A stretch of DNA of 55,686 nt from an uncultured Alphaproteobacteria bacterium (GCA_944391445.1 CALXTL010000012.1:1-55686), one strand, 5' to 3'; positions 1 to 8,552 are shown, counted from the stretch's first letter. The notes: generated from the sequence alone by a model not told the origin. Program-made: numbers and translations.

Positions 1-342
1 CGGCAGAGTGAGCGAATCTATGTATTCGCCAAAACGCATCGATTCAATGCTTTCCAATGAAACTTCAACATTGTCCTGAGTAAAGTTACGCAGGGAAGTC
101 GCCATCAGACGAATCAGCCGGTCGAAAACAATTTCCAGCATCGGCAGGCGCTCGTAGGAAACCATGTTGGAGTTCAAAATAGCCCGCACCCCGGTTTTTT
201 GATCGACATGTTCGGGGCTGTATGCGCCGTATCCCAGCAGGCTGTCAATTTCTTCCTGGTTGAGAATTTTGGAATCGGCCGGATTCAGACTTTCCTCCGT
301 GGAGACTTCCGGCGACGGCTTGGTATTTAATTCTTCTGCCAC
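1..342 (-). CDS. fliM: Flagellar motor switch protein FliM, N-terminal part (cut by window edge)
   Basis: FliM is the C-ring component that binds phosphorylated CheY and sets motor rotation. The 114 visible codons begin with an acidic, Ser/Glu-rich stretch followed by NQEEIDSLLGYG, matching the N-terminal CheY-P docking motif. The start of the CheC-like middle domain follows, with AILNSNMVSYERLPMLEIVF. The start is GTG at 340-342, preceded by GAGGAAG. The gene begins 18 nt after the fliL stop, so the two are surely co-transcribed. The C-terminal FliN-like domain lies outside the window. Confidence 0.9.
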   Translation of the reverse strand, partial: MAEELNTKPSPEVSTEESLNPADSKILNQEEIDSLLGYGAYSPEHVDQKTGVRAILNSNMVSYERLPMLEIVFDRLIRLMATSLRNFTQDNVEVSLESIESMRFGEYIDSLTLP

Positions 343-360
343 AATATCTTCCTCTTCAAT

Positions 361-903
361 TTATTTGTCTTTATCGGCGGTGTCGATTTCAAAAACGCGG
401 AAATTAAGGCCGCTGATTTTGACCGGGTCGGTGATCAGGTTGATGCGGTACAATAATTCTTTCCGGAGCCAATATAAACCTTCGGAACCGGAAACTTCCG
501 CCGGGGTCAGCTCTATGGTATGAGAAATAACCGCGTCGGTGATTTTCGGCGTGAGGGCTTCAATCGTTTTGGCGTCTTCCGTATTGCTGAGCTCAAGATT
601 GAGGCGAATGCGCAAAAAACGATTTTCTTCACCTTCTGCAATTTTGAGATTGGATGTGATTTCCGGCAAATCATAAAAAACAATGATCTGATCAGAGGGG
701 CGGCCCGCATTGGCGGCTTTTTTGACAACGCTGTAGCTGCCGACATTGCGGGCGTTGTAATTGCTGTTAAAAACAAAAAATATTCCCGCAGACAGCCCGA
801 TAACGATAACTGCCGGCAATACAAAAACGAGAAGCTTCTTCCGGCTCAGCGGCTTGGTTTCCTCGTCTTGGACATCGCGGTCCAGATCTTCGGTTTCCTG
901 CAT
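361..903 (-). CDS. fliL: Flagellar basal-body-associated protein FliL
   Basis: FliL is a single-pass inner-membrane protein that associates with the stators around the basal body. The 180-residue product has a charged cytoplasmic N-terminus, one membrane segment at about residues 25-46, and a periplasmic FliL domain with the typical ending (RKELLYRINLI, then VFEID). Length is normal for the family. It is first of a fliL-fliM pair transcribed leftward. Its upstream region is shared with the divergent pilin-like gene at 1112. Confidence 0.85.
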   Translation of the reverse strand: MQETEDLDRDVQDEETKPLSRKKLLVFVLPAVIVIGLSAGIFFVFNSNYNARNVGSYSVVKKAANAGRPSDQIIVFYDLPEITSNLKIAEGEENRFLRIRLNLELSNTEDAKTIEALTPKITDAVISHTIELTPAEVSGSEGLYWLRKELLYRINLITDPVKISGLNFRVFEIDTADKDK

Positions 904-1111
904 ATAAAAATACTCCCCAAATAAATGTTCAGGCCCAACATTTACCGGTATTTTAGCGCATAATTTTTATAAATAAACGTAAAATTTCCACTTATCAGAC
1001 TTTTAGTGGAGAAAAAAGCGCTTTATACACCGTTTTTTTGTGAATTTAATAAAATTGAAACAAATTTTATGCTATGATGGAAAATAGGTAAAAGTCTTTT
1101 ACAGGTGCAAA
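904..1111. promoter_or_regulatory. Divergent intergenic region of fliL and the pilin-like operon, with inverted repeat
   Basis: This 208-nt AT-rich spacer separates fliL (leftward) from the pilin-like gene (rightward), so promoters for both should lie here. A perfect 7-bp inverted repeat (aaatgtt / aacattt, 7-nt gap, 923-943) lies 20 nt upstream of the fliL start and is a candidate operator. A TATGAT hexamer at 1072-1077 could be a -10 box for the rightward gene, but no well-spaced -35 is evident. Confidence 0.35.
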
Positions 1112-1792
1112 ATGTATATTTGGGTGATACTGGCCACGTTTTTGGCAATGTTGGCGTCGTATACTCTGGCTCCGCGGGCAGATATGCGCGAGGTGACGGT
1201 TGAGCCGCTGGCTCAGGCCGAACTCGGCAAGTTTTACAGTCAGCACAGAGCCGGTTATGAGTATGTGCGTCTGCATAAACCGCCGTATACGGGGTCTAAA
1301 AAATATAATAATTATTCGCCCGGCATTTTGTCCGAATCCACATTACGCAGCTATTTGCCTTTTGGCCATATATTGAGCGGCGAATATACCACGCAGATTT
1401 TTTGCATGAACGAGGACATGACTGTGGAGCTTTCCGGCGGCGACAACGGTCCGTGTAACGAACCCGGCGGACACAAAGCGCTGGTGACATACGGTCCAAT
1501 CCCGGAGCGGTGGGTGAATCTGGAGGCGGAACCGGAACAGCCTAATGCCGATTTTATGAACGCTATTCGCAGTATGTCTTATGCCGGTGAAGTCGTCGGT
1601 TATACCATGTATGATCCGGACGCAACTTATGATGACAACGACAATATGTCGGCGTCGCATATTCGGATTTTTGACAGCAGGGGTTTGTATAATTCCTTTG
1701 TGCCGGTTGCCGTTTTGAACAATGCAGATTACCGGCGGGTCTGCAATATGGATGAAGATTGGGTTTGTCTGGTCAGTGTGACCGCAATTTGA
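1112..1792 (+). CDS. Pilin-like secreted/membrane-anchored protein, companion of the PilV-like adhesin
   Basis: No firm family assignment. The 226-residue product starts with a hydrophobic stretch (residues 2-20) that could be a membrane anchor or an atypical pilin helix. An α-helical segment and a Cys-containing β-rich domain follow (Cys pairs near IFCMNED and GPCNEPGG, and again near the C-terminus). The phrase LRSYLPFGH resembles LEPYLPYGF at a similar place in the next gene, suggesting a related N-terminal architecture. The PilV-like start lies 18 nt after this stop, so the two form an operon and the products probably act together at the cell surface. The start follows a weak CAGGTG element. 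Confidence 0.55.
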   Translation: MYIWVILATFLAMLASYTLAPRADMREVTVEPLAQAELGKFYSQHRAGYEYVRLHKPPYTGSKKYNNYSPGILSESTLRSYLPFGHILSGEYTTQIFCMNEDMTVELSGGDNGPCNEPGGHKALVTYGPIPERWVNLEAEPEQPNADFMNAIRSMSYAGEVVGYTMYDPDATYDDNDNMSASHIRIFDSRGLYNSFVPVAVLNNADYRRVCNMDEDWVCLVSVTAI

Positions 1793-1809
1793 AAGGGCGG
1801 AGAAAAGCC

Positions 1810-4698
1810 ATGGTAAAGCATTTTAACGATATTCTCGGACAAAAGGGCAGCATGATGGTTGAAGCCCTGGCCATGCTTGGTCTGATTACGATGGTGACGC
1901 CGATTTTGTATAAAAAAGCAGCCGAACGCACAACCGAGCTGCAGGATATTAACACGGCCAACCAAATGCGTACGATTTCCAAAGCTATGGATGATTATAT
2001 CAAGGATCATTATTCCACTTTGTCGACCGGGGCTAATCTGGTTAAGCTGGAACCGGATGATTTGGAGCCTTATTTGCCCTATGGCTTCAGCTTTGATGAC
2101 TCGCGCATTCTCGGCGATTATCAGATGGCTTTGCGTAAAGATACCGTCGGTGAAGGCGACAAACAAAGAGCTTCAATTACGGGTATGGTGGTGGCAGATC
2201 CCAAAAATGATCTTTCAATGATGCGCGCTTCTAAAATTGCCTCAATGATCGGCGCCAACGGCGGCGTGGTCTATCAAGGCGGCGATGACGGTAAGACAAT
2301 TCAGGGTGTCGGCGGCGGATGGAGCGCCACGGAAAAAGACTATGGTTTTACAGTCGAATCCGAGGGCGGTGAAACGGGGACATTGTCGGTCGGCGGCATT
2401 GCGGTCGGATCGGTGCACGCCATTATGTCTGAAGGCGGTGGTGTTTCGGAGAAAGATGTTTTGTTCCGAAACAATTCCAAAGGTATTGAATATAACACGA
2501 TGGAAACAACCCTGTATATGGGTGAGCAAGATATTGAAGACGTCAATAACCTGATTACGGCCACGGCTCAGGTATCGGATACCGGCGAAGGCGCTTTGGA
2601 AGTGGCCGGCGGCGCGACAGTCGGCAGTTTATTGTCGCAGGGCGCGGCCAATATTGTCGGCACGTTAACCGTGGATGATGCGGCGGAAATGAAGAGCACG
2701 CTGAAAGTGGGCAATACTTTGTCGGTGGCTGCGGGCGGCGCCGATATTGTCGGCGATACGGCTATTACGGGTAATGCCAATATTACCGGCAAGGGGACAA
2801 TCGGTGCCGGGTTGGAAGTGAGCGGCGATTTGGTGGCCAAAGATGCGTCAAAGCTGGAAGGCGCGGTGACGATCGGTACGGATGCCAACAGCTCTTTGCA
2901 GATGCTGACGGTTAACGGCAACGCCAGCATTACCGGCTCTTTGACAATCGGTGACGAATTTTCGGCGCCGATTGTTTCAGGGTATAATCAGCTGCGCGGC
3001 GGCCGGATCGGCGCCAGCGAGGAAAGCGCTTATAACTTTGTGGCTACGCCGAGCGCGGTGTCAATTGCCAATGAAGATTTTTCTGTTGGTTCCGGCGGCC
3101 GGCGTCTGAATATTGACAGCGGTTCTTCAAGCCTGACCAGCCCGGATACAACTTCGGGGGTGGTGCTGGCCGATAGCAACGCGGCTTTGTTTTCGACGGA
3201 TGGCTCTGTTAATGTGGCAGGCGGGACTACAACGGTATATGGCGGGACGCAGGCGGAAATCCGAGGCGGTAACGTCGGCGAAATTGTCGTTAATAACGCT
3301 ATAGTCGGCAAAGCTCAAAATGTAGCCTTTATTGCGGAAGACGGTGTAACCGGCGGTGTGATGCAATTAGGGCCATATGGCGGCGGCATAAGCTATGGTG
3401 CCGGAGCAACAGTGTCGGTCGATGATAACGGGGCAATTCTCAGAACTCCATATTCCGGCCGGGCGGAAGACCCGCGGGTGGAAGTCGGCGATGACGGCAA
3501 TATCAAAATTTATGGTATTAACAGCCACATCCGGACGGATAATCTGTATTTGGATGAAGACGAGATGGTTTTGGGCGATGATCTGACTGGAACCAATAAT
3601 CTGGTGGCGACTTCAACAGGAACGGTGACTTCTTCAGGCGTTATCCTCAAGCGGGAAGGCGCAATCGTTTTGCCGCGCAGCGGAACATCCGGACGGACAG
3701 ACTTGCCAAGCAGCGCCGGTTATCAGGATGTGCCGGGATATATCAAGCTTGACAGGATTATTGCCAATCAGGATTATGACCGGCCGGGCAGCGGCTCTGC
3801 CGGGCCGTCTGTCAGCAAGGCCTATGACGCTTATCAGCTGAACCCGGCTTATACTTCGGTGATGCATGATATTAAGCTGACGACCCGCGGCGGCGCCAGA
3901 TTGAGCGATATTCTGCCTGACTTTATCAACCGAGGTATTTATGTTTTGGATAATACTTATGAGGAAGACAAAAGCAACTGGGAAAATTATACGGTCAGCA
4001 ACAGCAGCGGACGGTTGTCTGTCAACGGAGAACCCGGCGACTGCAGCGGCGATGCCGACTGTATTGCCACGCCGTGGCTGGGTTTTGTGCCGGCGCCGCA
4101 GTGCCCGCCCGGATATTCCAAGGTGGTGACGATTAATCCTATTCGTTGGAAAATGGCGGAGGCTTTTTATATTACCGGTGTCGAATCGGTGGACAGTGAT
4201 GTGGCCTCCAAGTTCAGAAACTATTTTGTGCCGCCGACCAACCCGTTTACGGCAACGTTTGAACTGGGCGAAGCTGACGGCAGCGTCGGCATGCATACTC
4301 ACCAGCTGAGCGAAGGTGCCGCGCTGACTTTCCAGACGAATACCTGGCTGAATACAACCATCAGCGCCAATAAGGGGACTTTCTACGGCTGGCACGCGAT
4401 TATGGGCTTTTTGTACTATGGCGATCAATATGCCGATTATTTGTCCGGTGTGGGCGCCAGCGGTTACAGCGGCAAGGTCATTTGGAATCTTTTCCCGGTT
4501 TATAATGAGGAGATGAGTGCTATTGCCAATGTCTATTGTTATTTTGAACGTGGCGATGTCAGCGGCTCGTGGACTTGGAATCGTGATTATATCGGGACTT
4601 ATGATCAGCTTAATTCTTATCGCGCAGGGTATGAAAAAGACAGTTCGTACAGCAACCGTTTGAATGACCCGGCGCTTGGGTATACAGAAATCTGGTAA
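1810..4698 (+). CDS. PilV-like type IV pilus tip adhesin (shufflon N-domain type) with long β-repeat stalk
   Basis: The 962-residue protein has a prepilin signature: QKG|SMMVE at residues 11-18, cleaved after Gly13 with Glu at +5, followed by a hydrophobic helix. Residues ~35-180 fit the conserved N-terminal region of PilV tip proteins, including YIKDHYSTL, YLPYGF, MVVADPKND and MIGANGGVVYQGG, then an IQGVGGGW phrase. Residues ~200-400 are Gly/Val/Thr-rich tandem β-repeats (for example VGGIAVGS, ITGNANITG), like tail-fibre or β-helix stalks. A Cys-containing C-terminal head carries GMHTHQL. ATG 1810 is chosen because AGGGCGGAG precedes it; an in-frame ATG at 1759 lies inside the upstream gene. 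No Rci-type recombinase or inverted shufflon segments are seen nearby. Transcription ends at the hairpin at 4705. Confidence 0.7.
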   Translation: MVKHFNDILGQKGSMMVEALAMLGLITMVTPILYKKAAERTTELQDINTANQMRTISKAMDDYIKDHYSTLSTGANLVKLEPDDLEPYLPYGFSFDDSRILGDYQMALRKDTVGEGDKQRASITGMVVADPKNDLSMMRASKIASMIGANGGVVYQGGDDGKTIQGVGGGWSATEKDYGFTVESEGGETGTLSVGGIAVGSVHAIMSEGGGVSEKDVLFRNNSKGIEYNTMETTLYMGEQDIEDVNNLITATAQVSDTGEGALEVAGGATVGSLLSQGAANIVGTLTVDDAAEMKSTLKVGNTLSVAAGGADIVGDTAITGNANITGKGTIGAGLEVSGDLVAKDASKLEGAVTIGTDANSSLQMLTVNGNASITGSLTIGDEFSAPIVSGYNQLRGGRIGASEESAYNFVATPSAVSIANEDFSVGSGGRRLNIDSGSSSLTSPDTTSGVVLADSNAALFSTDGSVNVAGGTTTVYGGTQAEIRGGNVGEIVVNNAIVGKAQNVAFIAEDGVTGGVMQLGPYGGGISYGAGATVSVDDNGAILRTPYSGRAEDPRVEVGDDGNIKIYGINSHIRTDNLYLDEDEMVLGDDLTGTNNLVATSTGTVTSSGVILKREGAIVLPRSGTSGRTDLPSSAGYQDVPGYIKLDRIIANQDYDRPGSGSAGPSVSKAYDAYQLNPAYTSVMHDIKLTTRGGARLSDILPDFINRGIYVLDNTYEEDKSNWENYTVSNSSGRLSVNGEPGDCSGDADCIATPWLGFVPAPQCPPGYSKVVTINPIRWKMAEAFYITGVESVDSDVASKFRNYFVPPTNPFTATFELGEADGSVGMHTHQLSEGAALTFQTNTWLNTTISANKGTFYGWHAIMGFLYYGDQYADYLSGVGASGYSGKVIWNLFPVYNEEMSAIANVYCYFERGDVSGSWTWNRDYIGTYDQLNSYRAGYEKDSSYSNRLNDPALGYTEIW

Positions 4699-4704
4699 GC
4701 AAAC

Positions 4705-4740
4705 AAAACGCCGGCTGCCTTCAGAGGCAGCCGGCGTTTT
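4705..4740. terminator. Bidirectional rho-independent terminator between the PilV-like gene and fliP
   Basis: Perfect 15-bp inverted repeat (aaaacgccggctgcc at 4705-4719, complement at 4726-4740) with a 6-nt loop. It has A-runs and T-runs on both sides, so it can serve both convergent transcripts. Confidence 0.9.
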
Positions 4741-4756
4741 ATCAAACAGCATGAGC

Positions 4757-5500
4757 TTATTTGAAGCTTTGAATTAGCGAGCCGGCCAGCATATACCAAC
4801 CGTCAACCAGCACAAAGAAAATGATTTTGAACGGCAGCGCCAGCACTGAAGGCGGCAGCATCATCATACCCATGGACATCAGAACCGAGGCGATGACCAT
4901 GTCGATAATCAAAAAAGGAACAAAAATCAGAAAGCCGATTTCAAAAGCCCGGCGCAATTCGCTGATCATGAAAGCCGGAATCGCAACTTTGAGCGGTGTT
5001 TCGGCAATGGTTTGGGGCTGTTCTTCTCCGCTGAGGCCGCTGAAGAGCAAAAGATCTTTTTCCCGCGTGTTGTTAACCATAAATTCTTTGAATGGCACAG
5101 CTGCTTTTTCCAGACCGTCCATCAGTTCGATTTTTTCTTCAATAATCGGTTTGATGCCGGTTTCCCATGATTTTTCAAGTGTCGGCGACATAATAAACAA
5201 TGTCAGAAACAACGCCAGCGAGACCATGACCATGTTCGGCGGCGTGGCGTTGGTGGCCAATGCACTGCGGGTGATTGAAAAGACAACGGCAATGCGGGTG
5301 AAAGACGTCATCATGATCAGGATGGAGGGAGCCAGCGATAATATAGTGATGATCATGATGATGCTGAAAATGCGCCCGGTGGCTGATCCGGTCGGCGCAT
5401 CGGCAACATTGAGCGTGACCGATTGAGCCAAGGCCGGCTGCGCCATGAATATCATCAGTACTGCCCAGAGAGCGGCAAAACAAAAAAGTCTTTTACTCAT
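4757..5500 (-). CDS. fliP: Flagellar type III export gate protein FliP
   Basis: FliP forms the core of the flagellar protein-export gate in the inner membrane, with FliQ and FliR. The 247-residue product has a cleavable signal (…QPALAQ), typical of FliP. Membrane segments then flank family phrases such as MMTSFTRIAVVFSITRSALAT, LALFLTLFIMSPT, IPAFMISELRRAFEIGFLIFVPFLIIDMV and MGMMMLPP. Length is typical. The start overlaps the end of fliO by 8 nt, indicating translational coupling. Confidence 0.95.
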   Translation of the reverse strand: MSKRLFCFAALWAVLMIFMAQPALAQSVTLNVADAPTGSATGRIFSIIMIITILSLAPSILIMMTSFTRIAVVFSITRSALATNATPPNMVMVSLALFLTLFIMSPTLEKSWETGIKPIIEEKIELMDGLEKAAVPFKEFMVNNTREKDLLLFSGLSGEEQPQTIAETPLKVAIPAFMISELRRAFEIGFLIFVPFLIIDMVIASVLMSMGMMMLPPSVLALPFKIIFFVLVDGWYMLAGSLIQSFK

Positions 5501-5789
5501 GAATGTTGGCTCCTCCGGCAGCAGGCTTGTCTTTGAGCAGCAGGCCGAAGCCGCTGCCGCAGAGAATCAGGTATTCCGTCTGGTCACATTCAACCAGAAA
5601 CAATGTGTTGGCGGCGTCTAAGCGGCGGGATTCAATCAGATTGAGTCGTCCGCCGCTGCGGAGCTTTGCGGCAAAACGCGAGCGGATGCCTTTTTGTTCC
5701 GCCAGTTTGAAGATATAAACCGTCAAAAACAGCAAGCCGATAACAAAAATCAATGACAAAACAGCGTGAAAAACGTGTGTCCATTCCAT
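5493..5789 (-). CDS. fliO: Flagellar export-gate assembly protein FliO
   Basis: FliO is a small membrane protein that helps assemble the FliP ring. The 98-residue product has one N-terminal membrane segment (about residues 8-27) and a short cytoplasmic domain with RSGGRLNLIESRRLDAANTL and LILCGSGFGLLLK, which matches the FliO family (poorly conserved overall). The gene precedes and overlaps fliP, the usual order. Divergent from dciA across a 105-nt spacer. Confidence 0.8.
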   Translation of the reverse strand: MEWTHVFHAVLSLIFVIGLLFLTVYIFKLAEQKGIRSRFAAKLRSGGRLNLIESRRLDAANTLFLVECDQTEYLILCGSGFGLLLKDKPAAGGANIHE

Positions 5790-5894
5790 TATGACGTATC
5801 CTTATAATTTCTTTCAGGGCGATTATAGTCGCAATTTGTTTCGGGCGTCAATAAAAGGCTTGCCCTTGTTGATATTGTCTGCTAGGGTGCGGCT

Positions 5895-6443
5895 ATGAGT
5901 GAAAACAAAAACATAACTTTGCCGGAAGATGAACGCAAAACCCGTGATTTGCAGGCCGTTTCGGCAACGCTGGCGCCGCTGGCCAAAAAAATTCTCGGTA
6001 AAAAAGGCTTTGTCGAAATTGACATTTTGACTGAGTGGCCGCAGATTGTCGGTGAAGAGCTGGCCAGCTTTGTCTTTCCGCAGAGCATTGATTTTCGTTC
6101 TGGTCAAAAAACCGGCGGTGTGTTGAAGGTGGTTGTTCCCGGCGGCGCTTTTGCTCTGGAGTTGCAGCATCGCGAAAAAAACATTATTCAAAAAATCAAT
6201 GCTTATTTCGGCTATGCGGCGGTGACGGCGCTGCGCATTGTGCAAAACAGCGCGGCGGCGGAGAGCTGTCTGAAGGCACCGCGTGTGGAGAGAGTGCAAA
6301 AAAAGGTTGTCACCAAAGAGGAAGAAATTTATATTAAAGACTTAAGCGCGGGGATTAAAGATCATACCCTGCAAGAAACGCTGGAGCGGCTTGGACGTTG
6401 CGTGTTTGGCAATAATAAAGGTGAAAACAAAAATGAAATTTGA
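5895..6443 (+). CDS. dciA: DUF721/DciA-family protein
   Basis: The DciA family (formerly DUF721) acts as a helicase operator at replication initiation in bacteria lacking DnaC. The 182-residue product carries the domain at about residues 20-120: LAKKILGKKGFVEIDILTEW, then WPQIVGEELASF and ALELQHREKNIIQKINAYFGY. A charged C-terminal tail follows. In alphaproteobacteria this gene usually sits beside a DsbA-like gene, and here it overlaps dsbA by 11 nt. Family membership is seen in the sequence; the replication role is inferred from the family. Confidence 0.8.
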   Translation: MSENKNITLPEDERKTRDLQAVSATLAPLAKKILGKKGFVEIDILTEWPQIVGEELASFVFPQSIDFRSGQKTGGVLKVVVPGGAFALELQHREKNIIQKINAYFGYAAVTALRIVQNSAAAESCLKAPRVERVQKKVVTKEEEIYIKDLSAGIKDHTLQETLERLGRCVFGNNKGENKNEI

Positions 6444-7158
6444 AAAGATTATTAAAAATATCAGTTCTTTGGTGGCGGCGGTTATCGTTTTTCTGATGGT
6501 TGGCGGAATGTATCTTTCTTCCAAAGGGTTTGAGATAACGGAAAACGGCGAGATTGTGCTGGTCGGCCGCGCCTATGCGCAAGACGGAGCGGTGGTTTCA
6601 GCCCCGGTGATCCCCGATAATTTTGTCTTCCCAAATGAACACGGCGAGGGTGCGGCAGATGCGCCGGTTACGGTTTATGAATATTCTTCTTTTGGTTGTT
6701 CTCATTGCGCCGATTTTCACCTGAATACATGGCCGATGCTGCGTGATAAATATGTCAAAGAAGGCAAGCTGCGGCTGGTTTTTGTGCCGTTCCCGATTGA
6801 CAAAGCGTCTATGAGTGCGGCCATGCTCGGCGAGTGTCTGCCTGCGGACAAATATATGGCTTTTGCCGAGCTGATGTTTAAAAAACAGCGCGAATGGGGT
6901 TTGTCGCGGAATCCTGAAAAAGTTCTTAAGCAATATGCCGTTCTCAGCGGATTGAGCAGCAGTGAGGCCGATGCCTGTCTGCATAATGACGATATTGCCC
7001 GGGAGATTTTGAATAACCGTCAAAACGGCATTACTCAGCTCGGGATTCAGGGAACACCGTCGTTTGTCGTCAGCCATGCCGGCAAGAATGAGCTGATCGG
7101 CGGCGTACAGTCTTTTGAAAACATGAGTATGATTATTGAGTCCAGGTTAAAGAATTAA
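6433..7158 (+). CDS. dsbA: DsbA-family periplasmic thiol oxidoreductase
   Basis: A membrane-anchored thioredoxin-fold protein of 241 residues. It has an N-terminal hydrophobic anchor (residues 10-28) and a linker ending …AYAQ. The thioredoxin fold carries the active site CSHC at residues 89-92 in the SSFGCSHCADFH context. The cis-Pro loop QGTPSFVV follows, and the long helical insertion of DsbA/DsbG-like proteins lies between. ATG 6433 is preferred because AAAGGTGA precedes it; an in-frame upstream ATG at 6391 lies within dciA and lacks a ribosome site. It probably oxidises or repairs disulfides in envelope proteins; the substrate is unknown. Confidence 0.85.
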   Translation: MKFEKIIKNISSLVAAVIVFLMVGGMYLSSKGFEITENGEIVLVGRAYAQDGAVVSAPVIPDNFVFPNEHGEGAADAPVTVYEYSSFGCSHCADFHLNTWPMLRDKYVKEGKLRLVFVPFPIDKASMSAAMLGECLPADKYMAFAELMFKKQREWGLSRNPEKVLKQYAVLSGLSSSEADACLHNDDIAREILNNRQNGITQLGIQGTPSFVVSHAGKNELIGGVQSFENMSMIIESRLKN

Positions 7159-7217
7159 TTGTAAAAAAGGTTTTGCTTTTAATAACTGCTTAATATTTTA
7201 TCATGTAAAGTGTCATC

Positions 7218-7517
7218 ATGAAAAAACAGCCAGAGGAAATAAGACGGCTGGACGAAAAGATAGCCGGGCTGAAGGCCAAAGAAGAAAGATTCCGCCGGGA
7301 GAAAAGAGAATCGGAAGTATCTCATGCCGCCAAAGCCGGTTTTCGGGTCGGGACGGAGCTTCTTTCGGGGGTTTTGGTCGGTGCGGCGATCGGCTATGTT
7401 TTGGACGGCGTTTGCGGTACCAAGCCGTGGTTGTTGGTTTTGTTTATGCTTTTTGGCGGTGCGGCAGGCGTTGTCAATGTCTATCGTTTTGCCAAAAGCG
7501 AAGAACGAAAACGTTAA
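7218..7517 (+). CDS. atpI: F0F1 ATP synthase assembly protein AtpI
   Basis: A 99-residue protein with an N-terminal charged coiled coil (residues 5-35) and two membrane segments: GTELLSGVLVGAAIGYVLD, then WLLVLFMLFGGAAGVVNVYR. This is the alphaproteobacterial AtpI form. AtpI assists c-ring assembly. It lies 12 nt upstream of atpB and heads the F0 operon. The ribosome site is weak. Confidence 0.85.
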   Translation: MKKQPEEIRRLDEKIAGLKAKEERFRREKRESEVSHAAKAGFRVGTELLSGVLVGAAIGYVLDGVCGTKPWLLVLFMLFGGAAGVVNVYRFAKSEERKR

Positions 7518-7529
7518 GGAGTAGCAGCT

Positions 7530-8252
7530 TTGTCTAATCCGATGGAGCAATTTGAGGTTAAACAGATTATTCCGCTGCAGGTCGGCGGGGTTGATATCTC
7601 GTTTACCAATTCGGCATTGTTTATGATGTTGGCGGTGGCGGCATCGACTCTGTTGTTTGCGCTTTGTCTGCGGCGGCGTACTTTGGTGCCGACGATTGCA
7701 CAGTCAGTTCCCGAGACGATTTATGAATTTGTCAGTTCGCTGTTGCGCGAAAATGTCGGGCCGGAAGGGCTGAAATATTTTTCATTCATTTTTACGATGT
7801 TTTTGTTTGTGGCTTTCGGCAATGTTCTCGGCTTGTTTCCTTATGCGTTTACGTTTACGTCGCATCTGACTGCCGTCGGCAGTTTGTCCATTATCGCATT
7901 GTTGTTCAATATCGGCATCGGCATTAAGAAAAAAAAGCTAGGCTGGCTGCGGACATTTTTGCCAAGAGGAATTCCGCTGGCGCTGGCACCGCTGATTGTG
8001 CCGATTGAGATGATCTCATTTCTGTCCAAGCCGTTCAGCCTGACTGTTCGTTTGGTTGCCAATATGACGGTCGGGCACATCATGCTCAAAATCATTGCCG
8101 GTTTTGTGGCCGCTTTGGGCGTTTTGGGAGTGATCCCGGTATTATTTAACTGTTGCATTGTCTGCTTTGAATTGTTTATTGCCTTGTTGCAGGCTTTTAT
8201 CTATACGGTTCTGAGCTGCATTTATCTGGGCGATGCTTTGCATGAGCATTGA
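7530..8252 (+). CDS. atpB: ATP synthase F0 subunit a
   Basis: Subunit a forms the proton half-channels facing the c-ring. The 240-residue product has five or six membrane helices and the diagnostic block SLTVRLVANMTVGHIML, whose Arg is the essential channel residue. PFSLTVRL and the C-terminal LLQAFIYTVLSCIYLGDALHEH are typical. The start is TTG at 7530: AAGGAG at 7516-7521 gives 8-nt spacing, whereas the in-frame ATG at 7542 would be 20 nt away. Confidence 0.95.
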   Translation: MSNPMEQFEVKQIIPLQVGGVDISFTNSALFMMLAVAASTLLFALCLRRRTLVPTIAQSVPETIYEFVSSLLRENVGPEGLKYFSFIFTMFLFVAFGNVLGLFPYAFTFTSHLTAVGSLSIIALLFNIGIGIKKKKLGWLRTFLPRGIPLALAPLIVPIEMISFLSKPFSLTVRLVANMTVGHIMLKIIAGFVAALGVLGVIPVLFNCCIVCFELFIALLQAFIYTVLSCIYLGDALHEH

Positions 8253-8330
8253 CAGACGTTTTCGAACGCCTGCCAGCAGATTGTTATAATTATGAATTGG
8301 TTAACTTAATCATCGAAAGGAATAAACAAA

Positions 8331-8552
8331 ATGGAACCTTTAGCTTATATCGGCGCCGGTATGTGCGCGCTTTCCATGATGGCTGCCGCCTGGGGCGTTT
8401 CTCAGGTGTGGACGACCATTATTTCGACTGTTGGTCGTAATCCGCAGGTGAAAAAAGACGTCGATATCTACGGATGGGCCGGCTTTGCCGCGGTTGAAGC
8501 TATTGCTTTGTATGCTTTGGTTATTGCCCTGGTTATGCTGACCGGTAATTAA
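8331..8552 (+). CDS. atpE: ATP synthase F0 subunit c
   Basis: The 73-residue hairpin protein forms the rotating c-ring. Helix 1 is GAGMCALSMMAAAWGVSQV, the polar loop is GRNPQV, and helix 2 carries the ion-binding carboxylate Glu56 in GFAAVEAIALYALVIAL. The usual glycine ladder of helix 1 is largely replaced by Met, Ser, Ala and Trp (see findings). The start follows a GAAAGGA ribosome site. The residues expected of a Na+ site are absent, so proton coupling is likely. Confidence 0.95.
   Translation: MEPLAYIGAGMCALSMMAAAWGVSQVWTTIISTVGRNPQVKKDVDIYGWAGFAAVEAIALYALVIALVMLTGN

Noticed and set aside
2568..3311. Shufflon or phase-variation inverted segments in the PilV-like gene
   Set aside because: The Gly/Val-rich repeats are protein-level repeats in one orientation. 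No matching inverted crossover sites or recombinase gene were found in the window.
3634..4752. 372-codon minus-strand frame opposite the PilV-like gene
   Set aside because: It crosses the terminator at 4705-4740, has no ribosome site or recognisable domain, and shadows the plus-strand gene.
8249..8440. 63-codon frame bridging atpB and atpE
   Set aside because: It overlaps atpE in another frame and has no conserved features.
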